From positions 3,600,001 to 3,664,000 of the forward strand of contig OX387611.1 in assembly GCA_947568835.1 (NCBI GenBank): a stretch of DNA of 64,000 nucleotides. Reading direction: 5' to 3'. Positions 52,901 to 63,869 of the stretch are shown piece after piece. The stretch is from Protonemura montana. Lineage: Eukaryota > Arthropoda > Insecta > Plecoptera > Nemouridae. Below the pieces are notes generated by a model that worked only from the letters and a program-made list of their open reading frames with translations, did not search any database and was not told where the DNA came from. Numbering within the stretch: position 1 is the first letter of the stretch; every line of letters begins with the position of its first letter. Both the position numbers and the translations under genes were made by a program.

Positions 52901-53247
52901 TCGAACACGTGAAAGTTGCACTGGAGCAGAGTCACATGCCCAGTCGAACACGCAGATGTGCTAGAATACGACATAAAAATTATATTTGTAAACTCATACT
53001 TGTCTTATCTCCACAGGTGGACTTTGTCTCCAAGGCGATCGCACTGCCGCACGCTCAGGTAGAGAAGAAACTGTCGCAGATGATCCTCGACAAGAAGTTC
53101 CACGGAATCCTCGACCAGGGCGAAGGTGTTCTTATAGTCTTCGAAGAGACGGCTGTCGACAAAACTTACGAGACGGCCCTTGAGACGATCGTCAGCATGG
53201 GCAAGGTGGTCGACACTCTATACCAGAAAGCGAAGAAACTGTCCTAA
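49952..53247 (+). CDS. PSMD11: 26S proteasome non-ATPase regulatory subunit 11 (Rpn6)
   Basis: PCI-domain lid subunit of the 19S regulatory particle; it clamps lid, base and 20S core together. Three exons in phase: 49952-50878, 52170-52277 and 53017-53247, giving 421 residues against 422 in human. The start [13 protein letters not shown] is the first ATG after an in-frame TTG. Helical TPR-like repeats fill residues 40-300. The winged-helix PCI region spans exons 2-3, with the near-invariant [20 protein letters not shown] and C-terminus [14 protein letters not shown]. Intron 1 carries foldback MITE copies; intron 2 carries a 43-bp minisatellite. An AATAAA at 53500-53505 could end the transcript. 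Confidence 0.98.
51236..51865. mobile_element. Two foldback MITE family D copies
   Basis: A diverged copy at about 51236-51480 and a longer copy at 51545-51865, split by a unique segment (51660-51770). Arms carry GGGTTTTGAATGCTAAGTGA and CTTTACTTAGCATTCAAAAC. PSMD11 intron 1. Confidence 0.7.
52462..52955 (-). repeat. 43-bp minisatellite, about 11 copies
   Basis: Reverse complement of the array at 44236-44485 (GAACACGTGAAAGTTGCACT). PSMD11 intron 2. Confidence 0.95.
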
Positions 53248-53499
53248 GCCAGCGGAAAAGTCCGACGGTTTCGAGGTTTCTGGCAGTTTTAGGTTAAAAT
53301 CGGCGATTTTCACAGAAGACCGGTGGTTTTAGGTTAATGCTGGCCGGTGTCAGGTTATGGCCGACCGGTTAATTTAGAGATTAAGCTTTCTACTGATTGT
53401 GTGTACAGAGCGTGCAAGAGGCGTGAGATATCAGCTGGGTTTTTTTGGCGGGCTGTTAGAGTAAAATTTCAAGTGTATGCCACGATGAATTTGAAATCG

Positions 53500-53505
53500 A
53501 ATAAA
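53500..53505 (+). terminator. PSMD11 polyadenylation signal
   Basis: AATAAA about 250 bases after the stop codon, on the coding strand. Confidence 0.55.
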
Positions 53506-53519
53506 AACACAGCAAAAGT

Positions 53520-54180
53520 ACATTGTTTAGTTTTGTTCGGTAGTTTCTGATTTGTGTTTGAATTCAATATTTAATTGGAAAGCTGCTCTAGTTTTAAATT
53601 TGTGTTGATCTGTTCGAAAGAAGAGCAAGCATTTTCTTAAAAACATCTCATGGATACAAATTTGTTTCAGATTTATATGCTTGGTAAAGTACCCAGTTCA
53701 AGAGCAATCATCATATTTTTCCGTGTCGTTTAAATTATTCTGAAGCTCTTAATAAAATAAGTCGTTCGTTTTTCATGTCGTTGAATTAAAATGTAATTTA
53801 GCTACGTGGTTTGCACAAAAACTAAGAAGAAAACGGAGTCTCACGTTCTGTCAATAATCTGACGGCGCTGAGTTTACATTTCAATGAACTGGTTGATTTC
53901 GGAAGCCCACGACTGAAGCTGCTAACAAATTATCAATAAAAAATTTCGTTTTCGTTTCTATTTTCTTAACAACTATCCTCTTTCAAAATCGATCGCATTT
54001 TTCAATTTCATATTTGTAAATAACGACCATCTATATAGTTTTGATTAATCTAATTGTTTCTTGATTATAACGATAAACTAATTTAACTAATAAAGATCTC
54101 TAATGCCTACCTGAAAAGCGTTGTAAATTTGGTTACTCGATCCTTTTGTCCCATATTCCCATTACTTGCTTCAAATTTTC
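53520..54180. other. Intergenic, nothing recognised
   Basis: AT-rich sequence downstream of PSMD11 with no gene, RNA or repeat family seen. Confidence 0.5.
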
Positions 54181-54183
54181 TAG

Positions 54184-55133
54184 GTGAGGGTCACTGCTTG
54201 GTGCTATGGTGGTCCTAGTTAGCCCGGTGCTACTGACAGTAATACCAGGGTCACTGCTTGGTGCTATGGTGGTGCTAGTTAGCACGGTGCTACTGACAGT
54301 AATACCAGGGTCACTGCTTGGTGCTATGGTGGTGCTAGTTAGCACGGTGCTACTGACAGTAATACCAGAGTCACTGCTTGGTGCTATGGTGGTGCTACTG
54401 TCAGTAATACCAGGGTCACTGCTTGGTGCTATGGTGGTGCTAGTTAGCACAGTGCTACTGACAGTAATACCAGGGTCACTACTTGGTGCTATGGTGGTGC
54501 TAGTTAGCACAGAGCTACTGACAGTAATACCAGGGTCACTGCTTGGTGCTATGGTGGTGCTAGTTAGCACGGTGCTACTGTCAGTAATACCAGGGTCACT
54601 GCTTGGTGCTATGGTGGTCCTAGTTAGCACGGTGCTACTGACAGTAATACCAGGGTCACTGCTTGGTGCTATGGTGGTGCTAGTTAGCACGGCGCTACTG
54701 ACAGTAATACCAGGGTCACTGCTTGGTGCTATGGTGGTGCTAGTTAGCACGGAGCTACTGACAGTAATACCAGGGTCACTGCTTGGTGCTATGGTGGTGC
54801 TAGTTAGCATGGTGCTACTGACAGTAATACCAGGGTCACTGCTTGGTGCTATGGTGGTTCTAGTTAGCACAGTGCTACTGACAGTAATACCAGGGTCACT
54901 GTTTGGTGCTATGGTGGTGCTAGTTAGTATGGTGCTACTGACAGTAATACCAGGGTCACTGCTTGGTGCTATGGTGGTGCTAGTTAGTACGGTGCTACTG
55001 ACAGTAATACCAGGGTCACTGCTTGGTGCTATGGTGGTGCTAGTTAGCACGGTGCTACTGACAGTAATACCAGGGTCACTGCTTGGTGCTATGGTGGTGC
55101 TAGTTAGCACGGTGCTACTGACAGTAATACCAG
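54184..55133. repeat. 60-bp minisatellite, about 16 copies
   Basis: Unit contains GGTCACTGCTTGGTGCTATG and TGCTACTGACAGTAATACCA. Both strands are open for more than 300 codons (minus reads TSTTIAPSSDPGITVS repeats). Intergenic between PSMD11 and CENPA. Confidence 0.95.
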
Positions 55134-55439
55134 GATTCAGTTTACTGCTTTGGAAATTAGGAAGTTTTTATCAAGTTCATTTCAGGGATGAAAGGAAAGG
55201 AAATCTTTGGCTACAACAGTTAATACTGCTCAGCATTTTTAGGTCTTATGTATTTTGAGGTTAAGAAACAATGACACCATTTTACATTAAAATTTGTATA
55301 TATAAAAAATAAATTGCCTGACCAGTGATTTGAAAAACATCATCTTTATGACATTTTTTGGTGTTCTTGTAGAAAAGTTAGTAATAACACACCTCTGGTG
55401 TCTATAGGAACACACTGATTGAGATAATTGCACAAAAAT

Positions 55440-55610
55440 CCTCTCAAAAATTATGTGTCTAAGTAGCTCAATTAGTTAGAGCAACACCCGCTACAGGTGG
55501 AGTTTGTGTCCCCGTTTGGCCATCAGTTTTTAAGACGGTTATAGTGTTCCTAATAATAAAATACCTCGCGCATTGCAAGCGTTTGCAATTTAAATAAGAT
55601 TTCACACATT
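55440..55610 (+). mobile_element. tRNA-like repeat (family T1), one diverged head
   Basis: GTGTCTAAGTAGCTCAATTA then CCCGTTTGGCCATCAG and the outer flank CATTGCAAGCGTTTGCAATT. Another decayed fragment lies at 55980-56095. Confidence 0.65.
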
Positions 55611-56681
55611 TTGACAAACTTCTTTTGTCTTTTCCATAACTTGCTGCTCTAACTGAAACTATTGCTAGAACTATTAAAAAAATGTATAACATTTTTCAGA
55701 TTTTGTAGAAAACTTTCGGAGTTTTATTGCTAAAAATGTAAGATTTTTTTGGCACGTAGCTTTGCGAGAATGTGAAACACATTAGATTTAAGTAGCCGTA
55801 AAGTTTTTGGCCTGTGTTTTCTTTCTCTTTTTATACGGAAATTTCCAACTCGATTTTGTGATTTTTGGCTAATTTGCTTTGATCTTTACAATGGATCGAC
55901 TTCACATTTTATTGTCTGCTATGCTCATTTTACAACAAAACTAAAATTGTGTTTGCAAAGCTTTAATAGTTTGACAATAAGTGAAATCTGATTTGAATTG
56001 CAAACGCTTGTAATGTATTTTGTTAAATTAGAAACACAAATAACCTCCCAAAAATTGATACTCTGACTTGGACACGAACCCCGATCCATATCGTTCATAC
56101 GTTTGTAACAAATTTTTAAAACTAACAAAATTGTGACCATTTACGAGAGGATTGTAAAAGTTAAATCTTAACAAATTTCATGACAATCAGCGAAACAAAG
56201 GAGAAAATAAATAAAAACACCAACCTCGACAATTCTCTACACGAATCAGATTCCAAAAACAATTTCTCTATGAAAATATCAAAGAACACATTGGCCCCGA
56301 TATTTCACTACGACCAAATTATACTTGATGCATAAAATAATCGTCAGACTTTAATACCGTCACTCAGAAGCTAATTTACTGTGCAAAGCAGCAACCATCA
56401 TAATCATCATATCATCATATCATGATTCATCAGCCATCATAATCATAATCTATAGGAACTACAAATCTGATCCTATTTTGCTTTATTCTAGTTACTGTTA
56501 TTATTACTACTTACTTAGAACCTGCAGACTCGACGGTATTATATATCAAAATAAAAGTATTATTTAAAATTATATTAAAATAGTCAGTACCTTGGAATAG
56601 TGCCTTACCACATACAATTGCAAAATGAAACAAAAAATATCAAATATCCAAAATCGCATTGAAATACACATAACCTCAATG

Positions 56682-56687
56682 TTTATT
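56682..56687 (-). terminator. CENP-A polyadenylation signal
   Basis: AATAAA on the minus strand about 55 bases past the stop codon of the last CENP-A exon. Confidence 0.65.
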
Positions 56688-56740
56688 TATAAACTCTAAG
56701 AATCGGTGAACTTGCAAGGTTACTCATTTGGTTTCGATGT

Positions 56741-59700
56741 CTACGGGTTAAGCGGGTGATTTCTGCCTAGTAAAAGTCGCGCGAGTTGGCAGTCCCGGAC
56801 CATCAGGGTCTTGCGGCGCGCGTGCCAGGTGCAGAAATAAGACATCGTGAAAAAGTTGGTCAACTGAACTTCTGCGGCTTCTTGCAGGCACTGGAGAGCT
56901 TCACCAGTGAACCTAGTGGACCGTTATTAAGTTTTGTTTTACTCATGTCTACTTTATCTTAACTTAGCAATAGTTTGAAGGACAACTAAATTTCCCAACG
57001 TTTCGTAACTTGTACCTGTTACTTTGCAGGAAATCATCAGATTGGTGATTTCAACCATTTCACAGAAGACTAGTAATTTGTGTTGTCCAAGATTCCTTCT
57101 GATGGTATCGGTTACTTCTGTCCCTGCTACACTTAAATCGGCTAGCTTAAAAAATCAGTAGCAACCTCTTTGCTGATTGGCGGCCGGGAATTACCAATCT
57201 GTCACTTATTTCGTTTCCTTACGAGTTAAAAAAATTAAGTAATTCTGTGTTGGGAGTCTCTTGATTTGTCTCCCAAAAGAAACTAGGCAAGTACCTCGGC
57301 ATTAGGGTTGTTATACGTCCCGCTTTTCACTCAAAAGTCCCGCGTCCCGCTCGATCGTAATTTTCTTTTAAAAAATCGCAAAATCAATCATTTCATTTGC
57401 ATTGCTCCTTATAAATAGCTAATTGTTCCTCTAATTGTGCCACTGGCATTATGATTGTACGTGAACTGTCGCCCATACATTTTTTTTTTAAATCTATGGT
57501 TAAATATTTTTTTTTTTTAAATAGTTATACTAATTATACCTAAATTGCTTGCTAATAAATTGAAAGTTGATGCATAAATATGACTCAGGATTTCAAGTGC
57601 CAAGAAAATCCTTAATATATCTAAAACGCGTAAATTTGCTGAAAATGGCCCTCAATTCCTGTTCCCACATCCACACCCTTATTTTTTGGGGAGCTTTGTC
57701 TGTCCCCCGAGCCTCCGGCCTAACTAATTTTCGTTTGTTAAAATTTGTTCCGCCCTCCGAAATTTTTATTATGGCAACCCTACTCGCCATGCCACAAACC
57801 TACGGTGGAACTGAGATGAAGTGAAGCTGTTCAATCACAAGGAGTTCGATAGAAAATGTAAAATTGTCGGTTGATAGGTTTACACGTAGGTTTTCTACAT
57901 TCTTTTACATCTCAAGTGGTTTACACACGTTTCTTCAACTACATGATTCGACGTTTGTCGCTACATAGACGTTTGTTAAAAATGTACGGTTGCAGGCGCC
58001 ATCGTTTGGTCACCTCCGTTAAAACGTGTAGCAGGCTCGTTTGCTCTGCAAAGAGTTTAAGAGTAGCGCTAAGCTCTGACTAATTGTAGTGCTAATTATA
58101 TCGCTTTGAAGGATGCATGTATCGAAGCAAGCCAATCTTTTATAAAAAGTGTTACAGACATGAATTAGGGAAAACTTATTATTAACTCTGCTGCCTTTCA
58201 AGAATCGGTATTTATATTAAACAAGATACTGGGATGAAATCTTATTTAAATTGCAAACGCTTGCAATGCGCGGGGTATTTTATTATTATCAACACTATAA
58301 CAGTCTCAAAAATTGATGCCCAAACGGGGACTTGAACCCCGATCTCCACCTGTCGCGGGTGTTGCTCTAACCAATTGAGCTATCTGGACACTGGCTTTTT
58401 GAGACAATTTTAGTGTATTTGATGAGAATGACGGATCTCCAAGGAGTAGAACCAAGAGGCTGTGAATACTCACAGTGATTCACTCTGATTCTAGTGACGC
58501 TATATCACGTCACAACCTGTCAAACTTGAATAACTCCAATTTGACGTTGGATTCGTTGCTGTATAAGGATGAAATACACTAAAATCGTCTCAAAAATCCA
58601 GTGTCCAGATAGCTCAATGGTTCAGAGCAACACCCGCGAAAGGTGGTGAATTTGAGTCCGCGTTTGGGCATCAATTTTTGAGACGGTTATAGTGTTGTTA
58701 ATAATAAAAATAAGATACTGTTTCTGCTTTCTGGCTGATTCTTGGGATCTTATTGTTGTTATGATAAATGAATCGTAAATAGTTTTGATTACCCTTCTAC
58801 TGTTGTGAGTTTGTATCCTAAACAAATTAAACTTTTGGAGTGTTGACTAGATAGATCTAGTCCAATCTGAAATCTAGAATAATCTGAATCTAGAATAATA
58901 AGAATAATCTAATAATCTAGAATAATCTGAAATCTAGAATCTTTGTTCCAATCTGAAATTGTTCTTATGCATGTTTATGATTTTTTCAATTGTATGTGAC
59001 TAACCTCATGTCTTGCAGAAGAAACCCATCTTTCAAGCAAGAGTCTTCCTTTCGTCGCCTATTCTCTTCGGCTGCTAGAACATTTCTGACAACTCGAATG
59101 AAAGCGGCTCTCGGGATGAGTAGGTGTGTAGACTTTTGGAGCTTGCGTATCTCCTGGAGAGCTGCCACGCCCGGAGCTCTTCGCTTCTTAACGTCAGAGC
59201 CCTGTGATTTGCTTCTGCGAGATGAGCTCTTTTGCAGTGAGGTACTTTGAGACGAGCTCCTTTGAGACGAGCTCCTTTGAGACGAGCTCCTTTGAGACGA
59301 GCTCCTTCGAGATGAGCCAGTTGTGCATGATTTTTTGGAAGACTGCATAAGGTAAAAGAAGGTTGGTTTGTTTTTTGAATAATAGAATCATAGAAGAAAG
59401 ATAAAATCTATCCACTTTTAAAAAAGTGGCAAACGGAATTGATTCTCAGGCAACTTCTTGTAAACTGTCTGTTATTTCTAGTCGTAAACATAAATAACTC
59501 CTTAGCCTAGAACGCCTCGAAATAAACCATTGTTCCATTATTTAAAAACGTAATCAAATAATAATGAAAGAAAGACGTCAGATTCCAATTTAGAATAGAA
59601 CATGAAGTAGGTACACACCTTTGAAGACCTTGCGCACGTTTCGCTAGGCGTCTTCGGCGTACTTTTAATTGCTTCCACGAAGAATTCTTTCAGCTTCTTT

Positions 59701-59741
59701 TTTTCTACGTTAGGCAATGGAACTTGCTTCGTTCGAGCCAT
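56741..59741 (-). CDS. CENPA: Centromeric histone H3 variant (CENP-A/CenH3)
   Basis: H3 variant that replaces H3 in centromeric nucleosomes and seeds the kinetochore. Three exons in phase: 59619-59741, 59005-59342, 56741-56912; 210 residues. It starts MARTKQVPLP, keeping the H3 N-terminal hexapeptide. A Ser/Arg/Gln-rich tail (about residues 42-90) contains repeats of SSSQR. The fold begins at KRRAPGVAALQEIRKLQKST, with THLLI as in CENP-A rather than ELLI as in H3. After helix 1 (IRVVRNVL) there are about 16 extra residues before MRFTGEAL. The last exon aligns with H3 helices 2 and 3 without gaps: LQEAAEVQL, HARRKTLMVRDCQLAR, stop. The exon 2-3 join (AG plus G) restores an Arg-Phe shared with H3. 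A 2-kb intron 2 holds tRNA-derived repeats. AATAAA at 56682-56687 supports the end. Not canonical H3: introns, divergent tail, divergent helices. Confidence 0.9.
56939..57025. mobile_element. Fragment of foldback MITE family D
   Basis: ACTCATGTCTACTTTATCTT and CAACGTTTCGTAACTTGTAC. CENPA intron 2. Confidence 0.6.
58234..58712. mobile_element. Two opposed family T1 tRNA-like repeats
   Basis: An inverted copy at 58234-58560 with one complete head (CGGGGACTTGAACCCCGATC) and a forward copy at 58565-58712 with a damaged T arm. Together they form a large palindrome in CENPA intron 2. Confidence 0.75.
59215..59325 (-). repeat. In-frame 15-bp coding repeat in the CENP-A tail
   Basis: About five copies of a 15-bp unit (AGCTCGTCTCAAAGG on the coding strand) encode SSSQR repeats, flanked by degenerate copies. 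The 15-bp length keeps the frame, so copy number can vary without breaking the gene. Confidence 0.8.
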
Positions 59742-60135
59742 TTTCTTTGATCATTAAATTAAATCGTGGAAATTATCTGCTGAAACCTAACCTCTATCAG
59801 ACCAGACGCACAAATTTAAAAGAGCGTCGGGTAGTGACGTCACGCACACACGCGCATTGGATACTTAATTTATGACCGAAAATTTGAATGACGAGTTAAA
59901 AACACTATCAACGGTTCGACATAAAAATGATTTCCCCAGCAAGTGTTTACCAGAAGGCCTGATTAATAATGCACTGGTCAAATGTTATTACTACTTTATT
60001 GGATATATTTCTGTGTAGTAACATATTCTCACTACTATGGCTCGCACAATTATAGAAATCCTTTTTCTATACTGTAACTAATCCCTTGTCCAGACCCATA
60101 ACTTAACGTTTGCTTCAATTATTTTACCCTTGCAG

Positions 60136-60357
60136 GTTGGCAGGTGCTATTATTCTCGGGTTTCACCATGATGCTCGACCTGCTTGCTGAATACCTCGAG
60201 CTCCGCGGCTACAGTTATTGCTCTCTGGACGGATGGATGAAGCTAGAAGAAAGGCAGGTTGAGATCCGACGATTTAACTCGGATCCCGACTGCTTTGTGT
60301 TTCTGATTTCCACTCGCACAGGGGGGCTTGGCATCAACCTCACGGCAGCAGACCTTT
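60136..60357 (+). pseudogene. Orphan exon of a SMARCAD1/Fun30-type SNF2 helicase
   Basis: The frame reads WQVLLFSGFTMMLDLLAEYL, then LDGWMKLEERQ, FNSDPDCFVFL and TGGLGINLTAAD, matching the start of the helicase C lobe of SNF2 proteins. The phrase FTMMLD points to SMARCAD1/Etl1. It is preceded by an intact-looking acceptor (TTTTACCCTTGCAG), so it was copied as genomic DNA, not as a retrocopy. Homology stops after GGCAGCAGAC with no donor. The usual FSQF is FSGF, and the conserved LDG-x-T segment is altered. No other exons are visible nearby. Probably a broken fragment. Confidence 0.6.
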
Positions 60358-60359
60358 GT

Positions 60360-61660
60360 TCTTGTTCATTTCTGTATTTTTCTGCTTGGCTAATGGCAAC
60401 ACCCCTATCCTGAACTTTTTATTATTCACAGACAACATTCGACATATCAAACAAAAAACTAAAAGTAGGTACTCTAAAAGTCAATCATCTTTGAGTCATG
60501 AGATTAATTTTGTAACATAATTTAATACACTTTTATTCACTATAACCCTATAACCTAAGACTTGGCAAATGATAACAAGTAACAAAATAGGTTATCAGTC
60601 TAGTTTGTAAAATCTATTAGGCATAACAAAAAATAACCAGTTTTTACACTGGTATCACATCAACAAAGGTTCCAGTTCCCAATTATCCAAAACACAACGT
60701 ACAAAACATATTTCAAACCTTTTTATAAAACAACTTTATACTATCTTTGCCTTTACAAAACAATCTGGATCTGAATCAGAATCTACCGGATTTATTATTA
60801 GGTCCAATAACTTTGTACTTTGTACATTACCCAGTACATTGTTTCGGATACAAGGATGGATCCAGTAAGATTTGCAAACTGGACCACAGTAAATCTGGCA
60901 AGTCTTAAAATGCCTCATTACTCATTAGTTTTCAAAAACCCATGCTGCTTTCATATCTTTCATATAAACCCAAAATGACTGTAAAAACAATCGACAACGA
61001 CTCCAAATTAGGTTATGTATGCAAAGTGAGGAACATATTCTGTTTAAGATACAAAATAAAAAGAAATATCAGTTAAATAAACAGTTGTGTGGAAGTGGAT
61101 TCAAAACCATTTTTAGGTTTACCAATTTTTAATTAGTTTTATGTCCTGTTACCTGTATCGAAGTGAGCAATCATCTTCGTGCGCAGTATTTGTGTATTGC
61201 AGCTTTCTTCATCCATTAACAATTACTGAACAAATAAATATAACAATATTAACAGAAGCAGTGATCACCTAAAACATAAGCAAACTATTTTCACAGATTT
61301 AAAGAACACGTATTTTTTTAAAATCTAAATGAATAATTTTAATTTAACAATAATTTTAATATGCTTCAATGTAAGAAGTCGGTTTAAACTTTCCGTGCTT
61401 TTGTGGGCCCCAAGCGACTCTTGTTAGTTTTGACGATATTTTCTGTTTTCAAAGTTGGCAACCTAAATGAATATTTTAGAAAAATGATCTCAGTGAAAAC
61501 GTTGTCAGTGCCTCTCTTCGCTTCTTCTCAATAAATGTCTTAACGTTTCTCTGATTGTTGAGTCTTTTAACCTAACAATTCATAAAAGCTGTGACAGAAC
61601 CAGAAGGTAACCAGCATTGCACTTTTTTGACACCATTTTGAAAATATTTTGGTGCTATGA
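60360..61660. other. Intergenic, nothing recognised
   Basis: AT-rich sequence between the helicase fragment and the 15-bp array. No gene, RNA or repeat family seen. Confidence 0.5.
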
Positions 61661-61661
61661 T

Positions 61662-63357
61662 GGCTTCTTCGAGCGCTAACTCTTGGAGCGCTAACTCTTG
61701 GAGAGCTAACTCTTGGAGAGCTAACTCTTGGAGCGCTAACTCTTGGAGAGCTAACTCTTGGAGAGCTAACTCTTGGAGAGCTAACTCTTGGAGCGCTAAC
61801 TCTTGGAGCGCTAACTCTTGGAGAGCTAACTCTTAGAGCGCTAACTCTTGGAGAGCTAACTCTTGGAGAGCTAACTCTTGGAGAGCTAACTCTTGGAGAG
61901 CTAACTCTTGGAGCGCTAACTCTTGGAGCGCTAACTCTTGGAGAGCTAACTCTTGGAGAGCTAACTCTTGGAGAGCTAACTCTTGGAGCTCTAACTCTTG
62001 GAGCGCTAACTCTTGGAGAGCTAACTCTTGGAGAGCTAACTCTTGGAGAGCTAACTCTTGGAGAGCTAACTCTTGGAGAGCTAACTCTTGGAGCGCTAAC
62101 TCTTGGAGAGCTAACTCTTGGAGAGCTAACTCTTGGAGAGCTAACTCTTGGAGCACTAACTCTTGGAGCTCTAACTCTTGGAGCGCTAACTCTTGGAGCG
62201 CTAACTCTTAGAGCACTAACTCTTGGAGAGCTAACTCTTGGAGAGCTAACTCTTGGAGAGCTAACTCTTGGAGCGCTAACTCTTGGAGAGCTAACTCTTG
62301 GAGCGCTAACTCTTGGAGCGCTAACTCTTGGAGAGCTAACTCTTGGAGAGCTAACTCTTGGAGCGCTAACTCTTGGAGAGCTAACTCTTGGAGAGCTAAC
62401 TCTTGGAGAGCTAACTCTTGGAGAGCTAACTCTTGGAGAGCTAACTCTTGGAGAGCTAACTCTTGGAGAGCTAACTCTTGGAGAGCTAACTCTTGGAGAG
62501 CTAACTCTTAGAGCGCTAACTCTTGGAGAGCTAACTCTTGGAGAGCTAACTCTTGGAGCGCTAACTCTTGGAGAGCTAACTCTTAGAGCGCTAACTCTTG
62601 GAGAGCTAACTCTTGGAGAGCTAACTCTTGGAGAGCTAACTCTTGGAGAGCTAACTCTTGGAGCGCTAACTCTTGGAGCGCTAACTCTTGGAGAGCTAAC
62701 TCTTAGAGCGCTAACTCTTGGAGAGCTAACTCTTGGAGAGCTAACTCTTGGAGAGCTAACTCTTGGAGAGCTAACTCTTGGAGCGCTAACTCTTGGAGCG
62801 CTAACTCTTGGAGAGCTAACTCTTGGAGAGCTAACTCTTGGAGAGCTAACTCTTGGAGCGCTAACTCTTGGAGCGCTAACTCTTGGAGAGCTAACTCTTG
62901 GAGAGCTAACTCTTAGAGCGCTAACTCTTGGAGCGCTAACTCTTGGAGAGCTAACTCTTGGAGAGCTAACTCTTGGAGAGCTAACTCTTGGAGAGCTAAC
63001 TCTTGGAGAGCTAACTCTTGGAGCGCTAACTCTTGGAGAGCTAACTCTTGGAGCGCTAACTCTTGGAGAGCTAACTCTTGGAGAGCTAACTCTTGGAGAG
63101 CTAACTCTTGGAGAGCTAACTCTTGGAGAGCTAACTCTTGGAGAGCTAACTCTTGGAGCGCTAACTCTTAGAGCGCTAACTCTTGGAGAGCTAACTCTTG
63201 GAGAGCTAACTCTTGGAGAGCTAACTCTTAGAGCACTAACTCTTGGAGAGCTAACTCTTGGAGAGCTAACTCTTGGAGAGCTAACTCTTGGAGAGCTAAC
63301 TCTTGGAGAGCTAACTCTTGGAGAGCTAACTCTTAGAGCGCTAACTCTTGGAGCGCT
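61662..63357 (+). repeat. 15-bp minisatellite, about 113 copies
   Basis: Unit CTAACTCTTGGAGAG with GAGCG and TTAGAG variants. The minus strand reads LQELA repeats. The array joins directly to the end of a tRNA-derived SINE at 63350. Confidence 0.95.
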
Positions 63358-63640
63358 GCTCCCAGTCGTTGTGCAGCGTTTTCAACGCGTCCCAGAACAC
63401 GAAGCAGAGCGTAGTGTGCGGCCCAAGTCGTGCGTAGGTGGGCACAAAACCTGCGTTGGACAAAACAAACGTTGCAGGGTTTTTCTGGCTCAGGGATTCC
63501 ACAACGGAGCTGAAACCAGCAGGCGATGGATGGAAAAGAAGCAAGACTGAAAAAAATGTGCAACCGAACCGGGATACGAACCAGGGACCTCCCAATTGCC
63601 GGTCCGTCAACCAACTGAGCTATCCTGACACACATATTCC
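63350..63640 (-). mobile_element. tRNA-derived SINE (family T2)
   Basis: Minus-strand head at 63632-63561: GATAGCTCAGTTGGTTGACG (box A), GGTTCGTATCC (box B), then TTTTTTTCAGTCTTGCTTCT and GCTGGTTTCAGCTCC of the body. Its 3' end (GAGCAGCGCTCCAAGAG) leads into the 15-bp array. Confidence 0.75.
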
Positions 63641-63869
63641 AGTTTTTGCAGGGTAGGTTAAAGAATCCCCTCAAGGGAGTTCGTATCCCAATTTAGCTGC
63701 ACAAAAGCTTAGTCAAGTTTAACTTCCAAAACAAATGTTATTAATTAAAAATTTGATCTCTTAACACAAACCCAAACCCAGATCTCCAACCATTTACGGG
63801 TGTTGATTTAAAAATGAAAAAAGGGTATTTGAAATGGCATTTAAAAAGGCCACATTTAATTAGCTTTAA

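Noticed and set aside
54133-55258. Mucin-like frame (minus) and hydrophobic frame (plus) of over 300 codons
   Set aside because: Both come from the 60-bp array; no start context, splice structure or non-repetitive domain supports a gene.
57567-57824. 85-codon plus-strand frame
   Set aside because: No recognisable domain or repeat structure; lies in CENPA intron 2 on the other strand.
61833-62156. LQELA pentapeptide-repeat protein
   Set aside because: It is the 15-bp array read in one frame, and TTAGAG variants introduce stops.
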